In this document: piece by piece, positions 43,418-52,053 of the stretch
Layout: each line of letters begins with the position of its first letter
Position numbering within the stretch: position 1 is the first letter of the stretch
Assembly (NCBI GenBank): GCA_902772635.1
Contig: CACYBK010000025.1
Coordinates: forward strand, 1 to 52,070
DNA: 52,070 nucleotides
Origin: an uncultured Lachnospiraceae bacterium
GTDB lineage: Bacteria; Bacillota; Clostridia; Lachnospirales; Lachnospiraceae
Direction: 5' to 3'
Notes under the pieces: generated by a model
What the model was told of the DNA's origin: nothing
Seen by the model: the letters and a program-made list of their open reading frames with translations, nothing else
The model's database searches: none
Program-made: the position numbers and the translations under genes

Positions 43418-45583
43418 ATGATGGTACAAAAAGGTAAGATCAAGATCGGCGGACTCCAGAACAAGATTTTTAATCTTTGTCTGATGCTTGTCATAGGCGT
43501 CATGATCATATTTGCCATACTGGGCGTCTTCCGTCTCAGACAATTATCGGAAACAGCAAATGCCACTTCACAAAGACAGACAGAGGAGATCAAAAGGATA
43601 AGCGAAAGATCCATGAAGGATGAAGTGGAGGGACGGGTGAATCAGGTGGCCAGACTGAATGCCGAGCTTATGGACGGTGAATTCTGGACCATGAGTCACG
43701 ATCAGAAGGTCTTCGCCCTTCAAGTGGAAGAGATAATAAGAAATGCAAACAATTATACCCCTGCCCCTTTGAATCTTCCCGACGCGGCAAATGAAGGAAA
43801 GTATACCCTGCAGCTTCTGGTTCCGGAAGGCAGAAGTCCTGAAGCGGATAAAGAGGAAATGGATCTGATAGGAAAGGTCGCCACCCTTGCTCCTATGATG
43901 AAGGAGATCGTGGAGGCAAATGAGCAGCACCTCATTGAATGTATGGTGTCCTTTCCTTCCGGTTATTCCATTATCATGGATGCACATTCCGAGCAGAAAT
44001 TTGAGTCTGACGGCTCTCTTACCCCCTACAATGCTACCAAAAGGCCGTGGTATTCAGCTTGTGTGGAATTGAAGGATGTCTATTTCTCTCCGGTGGAATT
44101 TTCTTATTTTGATGTTGCTCCCGAGATGCAGTTTGCGCGTCCCGTGTTTGTAGACGGGAAGCTTGTGGCTGTGGTGGAGGGTGCCCTGAGGCTCAACAAT
44201 CTTGAGAATATGGCCCGGAATGTTGAGCTTTCGGAAAAAAGCATCACCATGCTGATCTCAGGTGAAGGAGACATCGTATTTTGTTCAAAGGATACCTCAA
44301 ATTGGGATCTGGGCGGGACATCCGCTATTTCCACATTCATAAAGAGCGCGTCAAGGGGGCTTAACGGCAACGGGCTTGTTACCGTGGACGGCACAGAGTA
44401 TTATGCGAGCTATTCTTCCATGGGAACCGTAGGCTGGTCATATGCGATCCTTTACCCGAAATCCGAGATTGAAAAAAGCACGGACCAGATCCTGAACAAA
44501 ATGGATTCGATCAGCGCAGAAGCAAATGAGAAATATGAGAGCATATTGGACCAGACCAAAGGTCTTGTCATCCTGGTGGTCATCCTTTTGATCGCCAATG
44601 CTATCGTAGTGGCTCTGGCCTTCTCGCACCGCATCTTGAAACCTATATCTGTCATGACGGACAAGATAAAGAATCTGAGTGATGATAATCTGCAGTTTGA
44701 GATGGAGGATGTCTACAAGACGGGAGATGAGATCGAGCTTCTGGCAGGTGCCTTCAGTGAATTGTCCGGAAAGACCGTTCAATACATCAAAAAGGTAATG
44801 GAGGTCACCGCTGAGAAGGAGAGGATCGGGGCTGAGCTTGATCTTGCAAACCGTATACAGGCGGATATGCTGCCGAAGGACTTTCCGCTGTTTCCTGACA
44901 GAAACGAATTCTCGTTGTATGCCAGCATGACGCCGGCAAAAGAAGTGGGCGGAGATCTGTATGATTCCTTCCTGTTGGATGAGGATCATCTCGCCATGGT
45001 GATCGGGGATGTGTCCGGAAAGGGTGTCCCTGCGGCACTGTTCATGGTGATCAGCAAGACCTTGCTTAAGACCAGGGCTATGCAGGGAGGTACGCCTGCA
45101 GAGATCCTTTATGACGTAAACAACAGTCTTTGCGACGGCAACAGCAGCTCGCTTTTCGTTACTGTCTGGATCGGAATACTGACCATATCTACGGGTCATG
45201 TGATCGAGTCCAACGCCGGCCACGAGCATCCGGCCGTATACAGAGCCGCCGAGGACAAATTTGAACTCATCAAGCGGAAGCATTTTATAGCGCTTGGTTC
45301 CATGGAGGGGATACCCTACAAGGATGATGAATTCGATATCGAGGACGGCGATATGATCTTTGTCTATACAGACGGCGTTCCGGAGGCGCAGAATTCAGCG
45401 GATGAGCTTTTCAACACCGACAGAATGCTGGAGGCCCTTAATCGTCATCGGAAAGATGAGCCGGAGGAGCTGTTAGACCATATTCACGAAGATGTAAATG
45501 AATTTGTGGGCGATGCGCCCCAGTTCGACGACCTTACGATGCTTGCCATGAAGTATGCAAGATGTGAGAAGGAAACCCGCTAA
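43418..45583 (+). CDS. CACHE-HAMP sensor with PP2C/SpoIIE-type serine phosphatase output
   Basis: Helix near 18-40, an extracellular CACHE-type sensor (about 45-370, with KRPWYSACV), helix near 378-402, HAMP, then a PPM phosphatase domain (about 490-715). The metal motifs are EVGGDLYD (about 509), IGDVSGKG (about 530) and YTDGVPEA (about 650). RsbU/SpoIIE-type enzymes dephosphorylate anti-anti-sigma factors. None is encoded nearby, so its partner lies elsewhere. GGGAGATAAAGC precedes the ATG. Its stop overlaps that of the convergent YbaK gene by three bases, with no terminator between them. Confidence 0.92.
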   Translation: MMVQKGKIKIGGLQNKIFNLCLMLVIGVMIIFAILGVFRLRQLSETANATSQRQTEEIKRISERSMKDEVEGRVNQVARLNAELMDGEFWTMSHDQKVFALQVEEIIRNANNYTPAPLNLPDAANEGKYTLQLLVPEGRSPEADKEEMDLIGKVATLAPMMKEIVEANEQHLIECMVSFPSGYSIIMDAHSEQKFESDGSLTPYNATKRPWYSACVELKDVYFSPVEFSYFDVAPEMQFARPVFVDGKLVAVVEGALRLNNLENMARNVELSEKSITMLISGEGDIVFCSKDTSNWDLGGTSAISTFIKSASRGLNGNGLVTVDGTEYYASYSSMGTVGWSYAILYPKSEIEKSTDQILNKMDSISAEANEKYESILDQTKGLVILVVILLIANAIVVALAFSHRILKPISVMTDKIKNLSDDNLQFEMEDVYKTGDEIELLAGAFSELSGKTVQYIKKVMEVTAEKERIGAELDLANRIQADMLPKDFPLFPDRNEFSLYASMTPAKEVGGDLYDSFLLDEDHLAMVIGDVSGKGVPAALFMVISKTLLKTRAMQGGTPAEILYDVNNSLCDGNSSSLFVTVWIGILTISTGHVIESNAGHEHPAVYRAAEDKFELIKRKHFIALGSMEGIPYKDDEFDIEDGDMIFVYTDGVPEAQNSADELFNTDRMLEALNRHRKDEPEELLDHIHEDVNEFVGDAPQFDDLTMLAMKYARCEKETR

Positions 45584-46053
45584 ACAATATCCGCTACCAC
45601 AGCTTTCGATACAAGGATCAGTTCCTGTGGTTTTAGTTCTATCTGATATCCGACCTTGCCGGCGCTTACAAATATCCTGTCGCTTTGCGTTGCTGTTTCA
45701 TGGATAAATGTCGGAAACTGTTTCTTCATCCCGATCGGAGAACATCCGCCATGAACATATCCTGTAAGCGGAAGCAGTTCTTTTTGCTTTATCATGCTGA
45801 CTGATTTTTCACCGGAGGCTTTTGCCGCCTTCTTCAGGTCAAGTTCTTCCCTGACCGGCACGACAAATACATAATACGCCCCGCTCTTCCCCTGTGTCAC
45901 AAGTGTTTTGAAAACCATCCCCGGATCCTCTCCCAGAATCCCCGCGATCTCTTCTCCGCTCATAGCCGCATCCGGTTCATAGGTATGGCTCTTGTAGGAA
46001 ATCTTCTTCCCATCAAGAACACGCATGACATTTGTCTTTTCTTCTTTTTTCAT
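45580..46053 (-). CDS. ybaK: YbaK/EbsC-type Cys-tRNA(Pro) deacylase
   Basis: A 157-aa single-domain editing protein: YEPDAAMSGEEIAGILG, FKTLVTQG, the Lys-rich FVVPV segment, and the GGCSPIGMKKQ glycine loop of the family that hydrolyses Cys wrongly attached to tRNA-Pro. I chose the ATG at 46053 (GGAGG 12 bases upstream), which gives the usual length; the frame is open further left. It is convergent with the PP2C gene. Confidence 0.9.
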   Translation of the reverse strand: MKKEEKTNVMRVLDGKKISYKSHTYEPDAAMSGEEIAGILGEDPGMVFKTLVTQGKSGAYYVFVVPVREELDLKKAAKASGEKSVSMIKQKELLPLTGYVHGGCSPIGMKKQFPTFIHETATQSDRIFVSAGKVGYQIELKPQELILVSKAVVADIV

Positions 46054-46088
46054 GAGATCAATAATCCTCCCAATGATCCGTCCCCCTA

Positions 46089-46166
46089 TCAATCAAAACG
46101 GATATTTCTCGGGATCAAAGACTCAGGCTCCACCCCGAATATGATAGTGAATGGATTCGTCTTCAT
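46089..46166 (-). pseudogene. Truncated start of an AAA-ATPase gene
   Basis: AAGGAG nine bases before an ATG opens a 25-codon frame beginning MKTNPFTIIFGVEPESLIPR and then a stop. This opening (NPF-x-FG-x-EP) is the characteristic N-terminus of a family of Firmicute AAA ATPases, whose Walker A motif should follow within 40-50 residues. It does not, so only the gene's start remains. Identification is from memory of the family. Confidence 0.45.
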
Positions 46167-46176
46167 TTGCAGGTTG

Positions 46177-46220
46177 CTCCTTATAGGTTTTATATTTTCT
46201 TATATCTCCTTATAGGTTTT
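46177..46220 (-). repeat. 15-bp direct repeat carrying a ribosome site
   Basis: AAAACCTATAAGGAG occurs twice on the minus strand (46191-46177 and 46220-46206), 29 bases apart. The copy nearer the ATPase remnant is its ribosome site; the other has no start codon behind it. Confidence 0.7.
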
Positions 46221-46302
46221 GGCAATTGGAGTTACAAAGGGTTGTCTTCCGTCATGAAAAAAATCCCCCCGGACGCCACGGGTACGGGAAGCCATGAAAG
46301 CG

Positions 46303-47427
46303 TTACCTGAAAAGCACATATGCCGCAACCAGCACTACGAGGAACAACACATTTACACCGGTGAACACCAGAAGGTATTTCCCGCTCTTTTCTTTGTACT
46401 CTCCGGTATAAGCCTTGTAAGAGATAAGAGAAGCCATGGAGGCGATCAGCGTTCCGAGGCCGCCAACATTGACTCCGATGAGAAGTGATCTGTAGTCAGT
46501 AGTGAAGCCTGAGAGCATGAGTGTGGCAGGAACATTGCTGGTCACCTGGCTGAGGGCAACGGATACCGGAAACTCATGACCAACCAGAACTTTTTCAAGG
46601 AAAGAGCTGATGACTTCGATCCTTCCCATATTTCCGACGAAGATGAAAAATCCAACAAAGGTGAGCAGCAGTGTATAGTCCGCTCTGAAGAGTATTTTGT
46701 GATCCATTATCCCGACTGTGAAAAGAACAATGATGGCAAATACATACCAGGGAAGGATCCTTAATACCGTTGATAGAGCAATTGCAAAAAGCACTGTATA
46801 AATAATGATCTGATGCTTACTTCCAAGGCGACCTGTAATGGAAGAACTGCTGCTCTTTTGAAGGCTCTTTTTTTGACCCGGAATGATCAGGATCAAAAGA
46901 AGAAGAACGACTGCAGAGACAAGGCAAAAGGGAAGCATCGTCAGGACAAAGCCGCCAAGGCTGATATTTGAAATTCCGTACAAATACAGATTCTGTGGAT
47001 TGCCGATCGGAGTGAGCATACTTCCGAGGTTCGCAGCAATGGTCTGAAGGACTACCGTCGGGATGATCATATCTTCGCGGTCACATTCACGAAGGATCAT
47101 CAGAGCAAAGGGCACAAAGGTAATGAGCGCCACATCATTGGTAATCAGCATGCTGCCGAAAAAACACATGAAAATGAGCATGGCAGCAAGCTGCCAGCTC
47201 TTTTTTACTTTGGATAAAAGAAATCCCGCAATCCTGTCAAAAACCGAGTTTTCTTTGATCCCCTGGATTATTACCATGAGTCCCCAGAGGATTCCAAGGG
47301 ATCTGAAATCTATATAGCCAAGATAATCTTTGTCAGGATGAACGAAAAAAGCTGAGACTACAGCCAGTATCCACGCGATACATAGCACAGCATCGACCTT
47401 TTGTATTTTGTTGATGATTTTTTTCAT
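46303..47427 (-). CDS. SLC13/ArsB-type anion permease
   Basis: A 374-aa integral membrane protein with about ten helices. It has the ion-transporter-superfamily signatures ITNDVALITFVPFALMIL and GNPQNLYLYG in the first half and SNVPATLMLSGF in the second, which form the substrate and cation sites of citrate/sulfate/arsenite carriers. The substrate cannot be fixed. I chose the ATG at 47427 with GAAAGAG upstream; a TTG at 47439 is the alternative. The C-terminal helices are complete. Confidence 0.85.
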   Translation of the reverse strand: MKKIINKIQKVDAVLCIAWILAVVSAFFVHPDKDYLGYIDFRSLGILWGLMVIIQGIKENSVFDRIAGFLLSKVKKSWQLAAMLIFMCFFGSMLITNDVALITFVPFALMILRECDREDMIIPTVVLQTIAANLGSMLTPIGNPQNLYLYGISNISLGGFVLTMLPFCLVSAVVLLLLILIIPGQKKSLQKSSSSSITGRLGSKHQIIIYTVLFAIALSTVLRILPWYVFAIIVLFTVGIMDHKILFRADYTLLLTFVGFFIFVGNMGRIEVISSFLEKVLVGHEFPVSVALSQVTSNVPATLMLSGFTTDYRSLLIGVNVGGLGTLIASMASLISYKAYTGEYKEKSGKYLLVFTGVNVLFLVVLVAAYVLFR

Positions 47428-47506
47428 TAGCTCTTTCAAGCCCCCATAGGGGAGCGTTTTGCCTCAACACTTCGTACCTGCCCCCGTGTCCTCCGGGAGT
47501 GACACT

Positions 47507-47644
47507 CTAGAACACTTTCATCGATCCCATCATTTTTTCCTCTCCATTGCTTCTCTTCGTAGAAATACAGGTTGTATCCACATAATCTATGTCTTCCGGC
47601 GTGATCGAGAGAAAGCCGGATATTTTTTCTTCACTGAAGTCTCC
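47507..47644 (-). pseudogene. Possible gene remnant between the 5'-nucleotidase and the permease
   Basis: An open frame without a start codon reads protein-like (FSEEKISGFLSITPEDIDYVD, ending MMGSMKVF) before a TAG at 47509-47507. It could be the tail of a lost gene. No family is recognised and there is no ribosome site, so this is weak. Nothing else is seen in the 241-base gap apart from the B repeat. Confidence 0.2.
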
Positions 47645-47651
47645 CTATCAG

Positions 47652-47678
47652 CGGACAAGGGGACGTTTCCCTTGTCCG
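47652..47678 (+). repeat. Subfamily B repeat beside the 5'-nucleotidase stop
   Basis: A single copy with arms CGGACAAG and CTTGTCCG, ending two bases from the TGA (47683-47681) of the 5'-nucleotidase gene, where it could act as a 3'-end hairpin. Confidence 0.92.
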
Positions 47679-47680
47679 GA

Positions 47681-49477
47681 TCATTTTATTATTATCCTGC
47701 CCTGCCCGTATGGATCGGAATAATCCCCGCCAATGTTTCCTTTTTGATCAATGGTTATGAAATCAATAAGTGCCTGATTGTCGACCATGATCCGGTCCTT
47801 TACAAGCTCTGCTTTGTCAAAAGCCGTAAAGCCGTCACCGTGCTTTAAAAGAGTATAGGAAAGCCCTGCAACCGTATATTCTTTTGCCGGATCGACAGGT
47901 GTTCCATCTACCATGACATTTGATACGCGCCTTTGCCCGGTTATTTCCGTAAGCATACCCGATGCATCTGACTTACAGCCGCTTGGAATAGATGAATCTA
48001 CTTCATATGTGAGACCTGATACATGAAGGAAAGCTCCGTCCTCACCGGGAACGCCCTTAACTCCCCATTCCAGAGCATCAAGTATCTGCTGTCCCGTGGC
48101 CTTTATCACACATATCTGATTTTCAAAAGGAAAAACATTTATTATATCTTCGTATGTGATATCCCCTTGCTTGATACTCTTCCGGACTCCTCCTCCATTG
48201 ACGATCCCGATGTCTGTTTCACCCGCTTTCCTTATCGCGTCAGCACACAGGTCGCCGAGATTTGTCTCTGCCCTTCTTACCATCCTGACAGGATTGCCGC
48301 TTGCATCCTTCTCTTTCGGATCATTGATGGTAAGCTCCACATCTGTATGTGCCACAACCTCTTTCAGTTTATTATTTATTTCCCCCATCACATTTTTGAT
48401 ATTGGTGCTCATTTCATTCTCAATGGAAAGAAGCTCAGGCGCGCCGGTTTTGTTCGGCCAGCTCCAGATTCCTGTATCGCTTATCTTTCCGTCAGGGGTG
48501 ATCAGGCTGTAGCCTACGGCATTGAGCTTGGTCCCGCAGGAAGAACGGACGACCGTCTTTCCGGAGGCATCCTTCATAGACACCTGTTCCGTATCATGGC
48601 TGTGACCATCAAGAACCACATCTATGCCCGTGGTATGGGAAATAATATCCGCATAAGTCCAAGGCCTGCAAACATCTTCATCACCCAGGTGGCACATGGC
48701 ATATACAAAATCCGCTCCTTCAGCCCTTGCCGCATCCACACTCTTTTGAACGGCTTCATAAAGCTTTTCTCCCGTCTCATCCTGAAGAAAGCCGTATATG
48801 AAATTTCCTTTTTCATCCATGAAATGCGCCGGAGTGGATTGTGTGAGCGTTGTCGGAGTTGTTATTCCTACAAAGGCGATATTCTTCCCTGCCTTGTTCA
48901 GGATAATATATGGCTTTAAGAGTAACTCTCCGGCTTTGTTGAAATTGCAGCTGATCACAGGAAATTCAGCCATATTCACAAGTTCAAAGAAACGGTCCAT
49001 CCCGTAATCAAATTCATGATCTCCCGGGATCGCCACATCATATTTCATCTCGTTCATAAGCCGGACAACTGCTTCACCTTTGGTAAGTGTGCCTGCTGCC
49101 CCTCCCTGTATGATGTCGCCGTTGTCTACAAGAACAGTCTCATAGCCTTCGGATTCCAGCCTGTTTCTGATCTGCCAGAGACCGGCAAAACCGAAGCCTT
49201 CCTCAAACCCGCAGTGGACATCATTTGTAAAGAGGACATATACGCCTTTTCCGGAAGACTGCTGCGTCGAATTGGCACTGCTTGTTGAAGAAGACTGGCT
49301 GTCCGGATTGCTGCTCCCGGAAGAAGACTGCTGCGCCTCATTGCTGCTGCTTTCTGATGAAGATTGTTTGGGTGAATTCCCGCTGCAGCCCGAAATGATA
49401 AGCATAGCCGACAAAACCAGCAGGGCCAGGGCTTTGAATCTGTTTTTCTTTTCAGATAATCTTTTTTTCATGATCAT
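47681..49477 (-). CDS. Lipoprotein 5'-nucleotidase / 2',3'-cyclic phosphodiesterase (UshA-like)
   Basis: A lipobox (IISGC, Cys about 31) is followed by a 45-residue Ser/Gln/Asn spacer. Then comes the metallophosphatase domain (TNDVHCGFEEGF, DNGDIIQGG, GDHEFDYG, DGHSHD) and the C-terminal nucleotide-binding domain (VNGGGVRKSI, FPFENQ). The extracellular enzyme should strip phosphate from nucleotides so that nucleosides can be taken up. Start is ATG 49477, or the ATG two codons later (49471), which has the better distance from GGAGAG. It overlaps the RsuA gene by 26 bases. Confidence 0.93.
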   Translation of the reverse strand: MIMKKRLSEKKNRFKALALLVLSAMLIISGCSGNSPKQSSSESSSNEAQQSSSGSSNPDSQSSSTSSANSTQQSSGKGVYVLFTNDVHCGFEEGFGFAGLWQIRNRLESEGYETVLVDNGDIIQGGAAGTLTKGEAVVRLMNEMKYDVAIPGDHEFDYGMDRFFELVNMAEFPVISCNFNKAGELLLKPYIILNKAGKNIAFVGITTPTTLTQSTPAHFMDEKGNFIYGFLQDETGEKLYEAVQKSVDAARAEGADFVYAMCHLGDEDVCRPWTYADIISHTTGIDVVLDGHSHDTEQVSMKDASGKTVVRSSCGTKLNAVGYSLITPDGKISDTGIWSWPNKTGAPELLSIENEMSTNIKNVMGEINNKLKEVVAHTDVELTINDPKEKDASGNPVRMVRRAETNLGDLCADAIRKAGETDIGIVNGGGVRKSIKQGDITYEDIINVFPFENQICVIKATGQQILDALEWGVKGVPGEDGAFLHVSGLTYEVDSSIPSGCKSDASGMLTEITGQRRVSNVMVDGTPVDPAKEYTVAGLSYTLLKHGDGFTAFDKAELVKDRIMVDNQALIDFITIDQKGNIGGDYSDPYGQGRIIIK

Positions 49478-50165
49478 TACTCTCCATTTTAAGTCTTACA
49501 AATTTACCCTCGGGAAGATCGTCAGGCAGAGTGAAATCACCCATGCCAAGGCGCTTTAAGGATGTGACTGTGTGGCCTGTCGCCAAAAACATCCGCTTGA
49601 CCTGATGATATTTTCCTTCGCGGATAGTGACCTTCGCCTCATACTCAGACAATATATCAAGTTTTGCAGGCTGACAGGTGAAGTCGGAAAGAACTATTCC
49701 TTTGTTGAATATTATTTTTTCTTTTTCTGAAAGAGGGGTATCGACCGTGACTTGATAAACTTTGTCGACATGCTTCTTCGGTGAAAGCAATTCATGCGCA
49801 AATTCACCGTCATCAGTAAGGAGAAGAAGACCTGTAGTATCCTTGTCGAGGCGGCCGACGGGAAAAAGTCCTTTGGGGATCGGATCAAGACCTGCTTCCG
49901 AAAGAACATCAAGAACTGTCCGTTCCCTCGGATCCTCCGTTGCCGAAACACAGCCCGCAGGCTTGTTCAGAAGAATGTAAGTCGGGGAGAATGGCAAAAC
50001 AGGTACTCCCTTGAAGGATACTTCATTTTTTTTGCCGTCAACCTTCATCCCCGGATCTTTGGCGATATCCTGGTCCACGGTTACAAGACCTGATCGCACA
50101 AAATCTTTTACCTCTTTTCGGGTACCGATCCCGGCATTTGACAGATATTTATCCAATCTCTCCAT
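49452..50165 (-). CDS. Pseudouridine synthase, RsuA/RluB family
   Basis: An S4 RNA-binding domain (residues 1-60, RLDKYLSNAGIGTRKEV) precedes the catalytic domain. The latter carries the family motif GRLDKDTTGLLLLT (Asp about 105), then KVYQVTV and GKYHQVKRM. It modifies rRNA; sequence alone does not say whether 16S or 23S. There is no ribosome site; it starts nine bases after the YczE-like gene and is probably coupled to it. Confidence 0.93.
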   Translation of the reverse strand: MERLDKYLSNAGIGTRKEVKDFVRSGLVTVDQDIAKDPGMKVDGKKNEVSFKGVPVLPFSPTYILLNKPAGCVSATEDPRERTVLDVLSEAGLDPIPKGLFPVGRLDKDTTGLLLLTDDGEFAHELLSPKKHVDKVYQVTVDTPLSEKEKIIFNKGIVLSDFTCQPAKLDILSEYEAKVTIREGKYHQVKRMFLATGHTVTSLKRLGMGDFTLPDDLPEGKFVRLKMESNDHEKKII

Positions 50166-50174
50166 AAAAAAAAC

Positions 50175-50885
50175 TCATGCTGCTTTTCTTTCGACCAGCA
50201 CCTTCACGGTATCGGTGATCGGCTGGTGGTGGATATTGGTAGCATCAAATTTCACTGACAAAAATGCCGCCTGCATGATAGGACCTGTTGCAAAAGCACA
50301 TATTATCGTTCCTATACCCACCGGGCCGCCGAGCAGCCATCCCGCAAATGTAACGAGCCCCAGCAGGGCTATGCTTATCAATCCGATCGGAATTTTTTTT
50401 ATCCTTTTTGCAAGTGCGACCAGAAGAGTGTCTCTCGGACCGCACCCCAATGCTGCACTCATATAGGTAAACTGTGTATATGCCATGATCACAAGTCCGA
50501 TCAGCATTACAGGAATTCCAAAGACCGGAGATTCACACTTTGGCACAATATTGATCCTGTTAAAAAGATCCACGGACTTTCCCACTACAACAGAATCAAT
50601 GATCATGGCGATTCCGATCGGTTCTCTGAGCAAAATATCAATCCCCAATATCCCGCACGAAACTATAACCGATGCTGTTCCGTACAAAATCCCAAAGGTT
50701 TTTGAAAGCCCGAGATTCAGAACATCCCAGGGACCTGCTCCTATGTTTGCCTGTATTGTAAGATAAACTCCAAAGCCGTTTACGAAAAGACTTACCGCCG
50801 CAAGGATCATATTTATGACGATCTCTTTGACGGTACGATTGTCCTTCAGCCGCTCAATCCTGTTTAAAAACGAAAACCTCTTCAT
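50175..50885 (-). CDS. YczE/YitT-like membrane protein
   Basis: A 236-aa protein with about five membrane helices and the family pattern IGAGPWDVLNLGLS, later echoed by GCGPRDTLLVAL. This pseudo-repeat is typical of YczE-type proteins. Function is not established in the family. I chose the ATG at 50885, 11 bases after GGAGG; the apparent TTG start at 50903 lies in the ribosome site itself. It heads an operon with rsuA and the 5'-nucleotidase. Confidence 0.85.
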   Translation of the reverse strand: MKRFSFLNRIERLKDNRTVKEIVINMILAAVSLFVNGFGVYLTIQANIGAGPWDVLNLGLSKTFGILYGTASVIVSCGILGIDILLREPIGIAMIIDSVVVGKSVDLFNRINIVPKCESPVFGIPVMLIGLVIMAYTQFTYMSAALGCGPRDTLLVALAKRIKKIPIGLISIALLGLVTFAGWLLGGPVGIGTIICAFATGPIMQAAFLSVKFDATNIHHQPITDTVKVLVERKAA

Positions 50886-50920
50886 GTTAAGATCAGCCTC
50901 CAAAATGCGAAACTCACTAT

Positions 50921-50949
50921 ATCATACACGAAGAGCTGTGTACTTACAA
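50921..50949 (-). promoter_or_regulatory. Promoter of the YczE-rsuA-nucleotidase operon
   Basis: On the minus strand TTGTAA (50949-50944), 17 bases, TATGAT (50926-50921), about 35 bases before the start. Confidence 0.65.
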
Positions 50950-50964
50950 GACAGACAAAGACTG

Positions 50965-51024
50965 CGAACATGGGGACGTTTTCCTTGTCCGGAAAATGGG
51001 ACAAAAGAACCGTCCCTTTGTCCC
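50965..51024. repeat. Subfamily B copy paired with an A/B hybrid copy
   Basis: A B copy (50965-50991, left arm decayed to CGAACA) is followed after GAAAAT by a 27-bp hybrid (50998-51024), giving the 33-bp period of B pairs. The hybrid has B-type ends (GGGACA/TGTCCC) around the inverted A core (AAAAGAACCGTCCC). It abuts the TAA of the next gene. Confidence 0.9.
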
Positions 51025-51025
51025 A

Positions 51026-51895
51026 TTAATTGATCTCTGCAATTCCCATATCAAAGATCAATCCTGAGTCACAGAGCGTGCCCCAGCTGAATATCGTTTC
51101 CAATTGTCCGCTCCCGCCTTCGAGGTTCAGGTCACCTGCTACCCACGGGGCTGTGATCCCATAATATCCAAACCTGCTGTCTACGGTATGTCCTGCTGCC
51201 CTGGCACCATCATCTATATTGTCAGGGCCACATACTTCATCGCGCTTCAGCCATGCAGCCTGATCCGAAATGAACCGCTCAGCGATTTCGCTTTCGTATC
51301 CCATACCCGTCAGTTCGGACAACCGCTCTTTTTCATCTTTTCCGTTCGTGACGATCTTTGCAACGGCATTATACCGGTCCACATCCAGTGTTCCCGTACG
51401 GACCTTGGCAGATGTCTTCGGGACGCTTCGCTGCGAATCATTCGGATAGCTTCCATCTGCATTTTTGCCATAAGACATGGAATGCCCGCCATTACCGCCG
51501 TCCCGGCTGACATCGAGTTTTCCTGTCAGATCGCCGATCGAAGCAATGCTTTCAGGTACAAAGCCGCCGTAGTGAGGCCATGCGAGATTGAAATGAAGAT
51601 CCCCGTTGTTGTGGTAAAGAACTATTGTCTCTTTTGCATTTCCGGGTGAAATAAGGTCATAACTCGTAACCGGCCAGTTCTCTTCACTTTCTGCCACCAG
51701 CTTGTAAATCTCAGGTCCCGTCATCTTGTTGAACGCTTCGGTCTGCTGTTCTGCAGTCAGTGCCTTGAACTCCTTATAGGACATTGCCGGCTTTTTTTTC
51801 GTCAGATTTATCGCAAGTAATATGCCAACAACGGCTACGATAACCAATAGTACTATAATGATCCATTTAGCTTTCTTTTTCACAATAACCCCCAT
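51026..51895 (-). CDS. Membrane-anchored extracellular protein of unknown function
   Basis: One N-terminal helix (KWIIIVLLVIVAVVGILLAI) anchors an extracellular domain of about 250 residues. That domain is rich in Gly, Asp and aromatics (HYGGFVPESIASIGDLTG, GGNGGHSMSYG). No domain recognised; no catalytic motif stands out. The ATG at 51895 has no ribosome site, whereas GTG at codon 5 (51883) has GGGGG five bases upstream and is the likelier start. It is flanked on both sides by B repeats and has no operon partner. Confidence 0.7.
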   Translation of the reverse strand: MGVIVKKKAKWIIIVLLVIVAVVGILLAINLTKKKPAMSYKEFKALTAEQQTEAFNKMTGPEIYKLVAESEENWPVTSYDLISPGNAKETIVLYHNNGDLHFNLAWPHYGGFVPESIASIGDLTGKLDVSRDGGNGGHSMSYGKNADGSYPNDSQRSVPKTSAKVRTGTLDVDRYNAVAKIVTNGKDEKERLSELTGMGYESEIAERFISDQAAWLKRDEVCGPDNIDDGARAAGHTVDSRFGYYGITAPWVAGDLNLEGGSGQLETIFSWGTLCDSGLIFDMGIAEIN

Positions 51896-51911
51896 CTATT
51901 CATCAATGTCA

Positions 51912-51971
51912 CGGACAAGGGAAGCGTCCACTTGTCCGGATCTTGTGACAAGGGAACGTTTCCCTTGTCAG
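51912..51971 (+). repeat. Subfamily B repeat, tandem pair
   Basis: Copies 51912-51938 (core altered to GAAGCGTCCA) and 51945-51971 (outer bases GTGACA as in A, core as in B), separated by GATCTT with a 33-bp period. Confidence 0.9.
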
Positions 51972-52004
51972 GTTCACTGTGCTATCCCATCTTTGACAGT
52001 CAAT

Positions 52005-52053
52005 ATGCGAGGATAGCCCGTAAATAAGGGAATACCTCGCATTTTTTACGGGC
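52005..52053. other. Interleaved complementary stems (terminator or pseudoknot-type element)
   Basis: ATGCGAGG (52005-52012) pairs with CCTCGCAT (52035-52042), which runs into a T-tract (52042-52047). GCCCGTAAA (52016-52024) pairs with TTTACGGGC (52045-52053). The stems are interleaved, so they form either a pseudoknot or two alternative hairpins, one of them an intrinsic terminator. The gene it serves lies beyond the window. Confidence 0.55.

Noticed and set aside
43120-43614. 164-codon minus-strand ORF upstream of the hydrolase
   Set aside because: It runs through the repeat pair and overlaps the PP2C promoter and start; no motif or ribosome site.
44438-45283. 281-codon minus-strand ORF
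   Set aside because: Antisense shadow of the PP2C phosphatase domain, which is unambiguous.
48023-48919. 298-codon plus-strand ORF
   Set aside because: Antisense shadow of the 5'-nucleotidase; no family motif.
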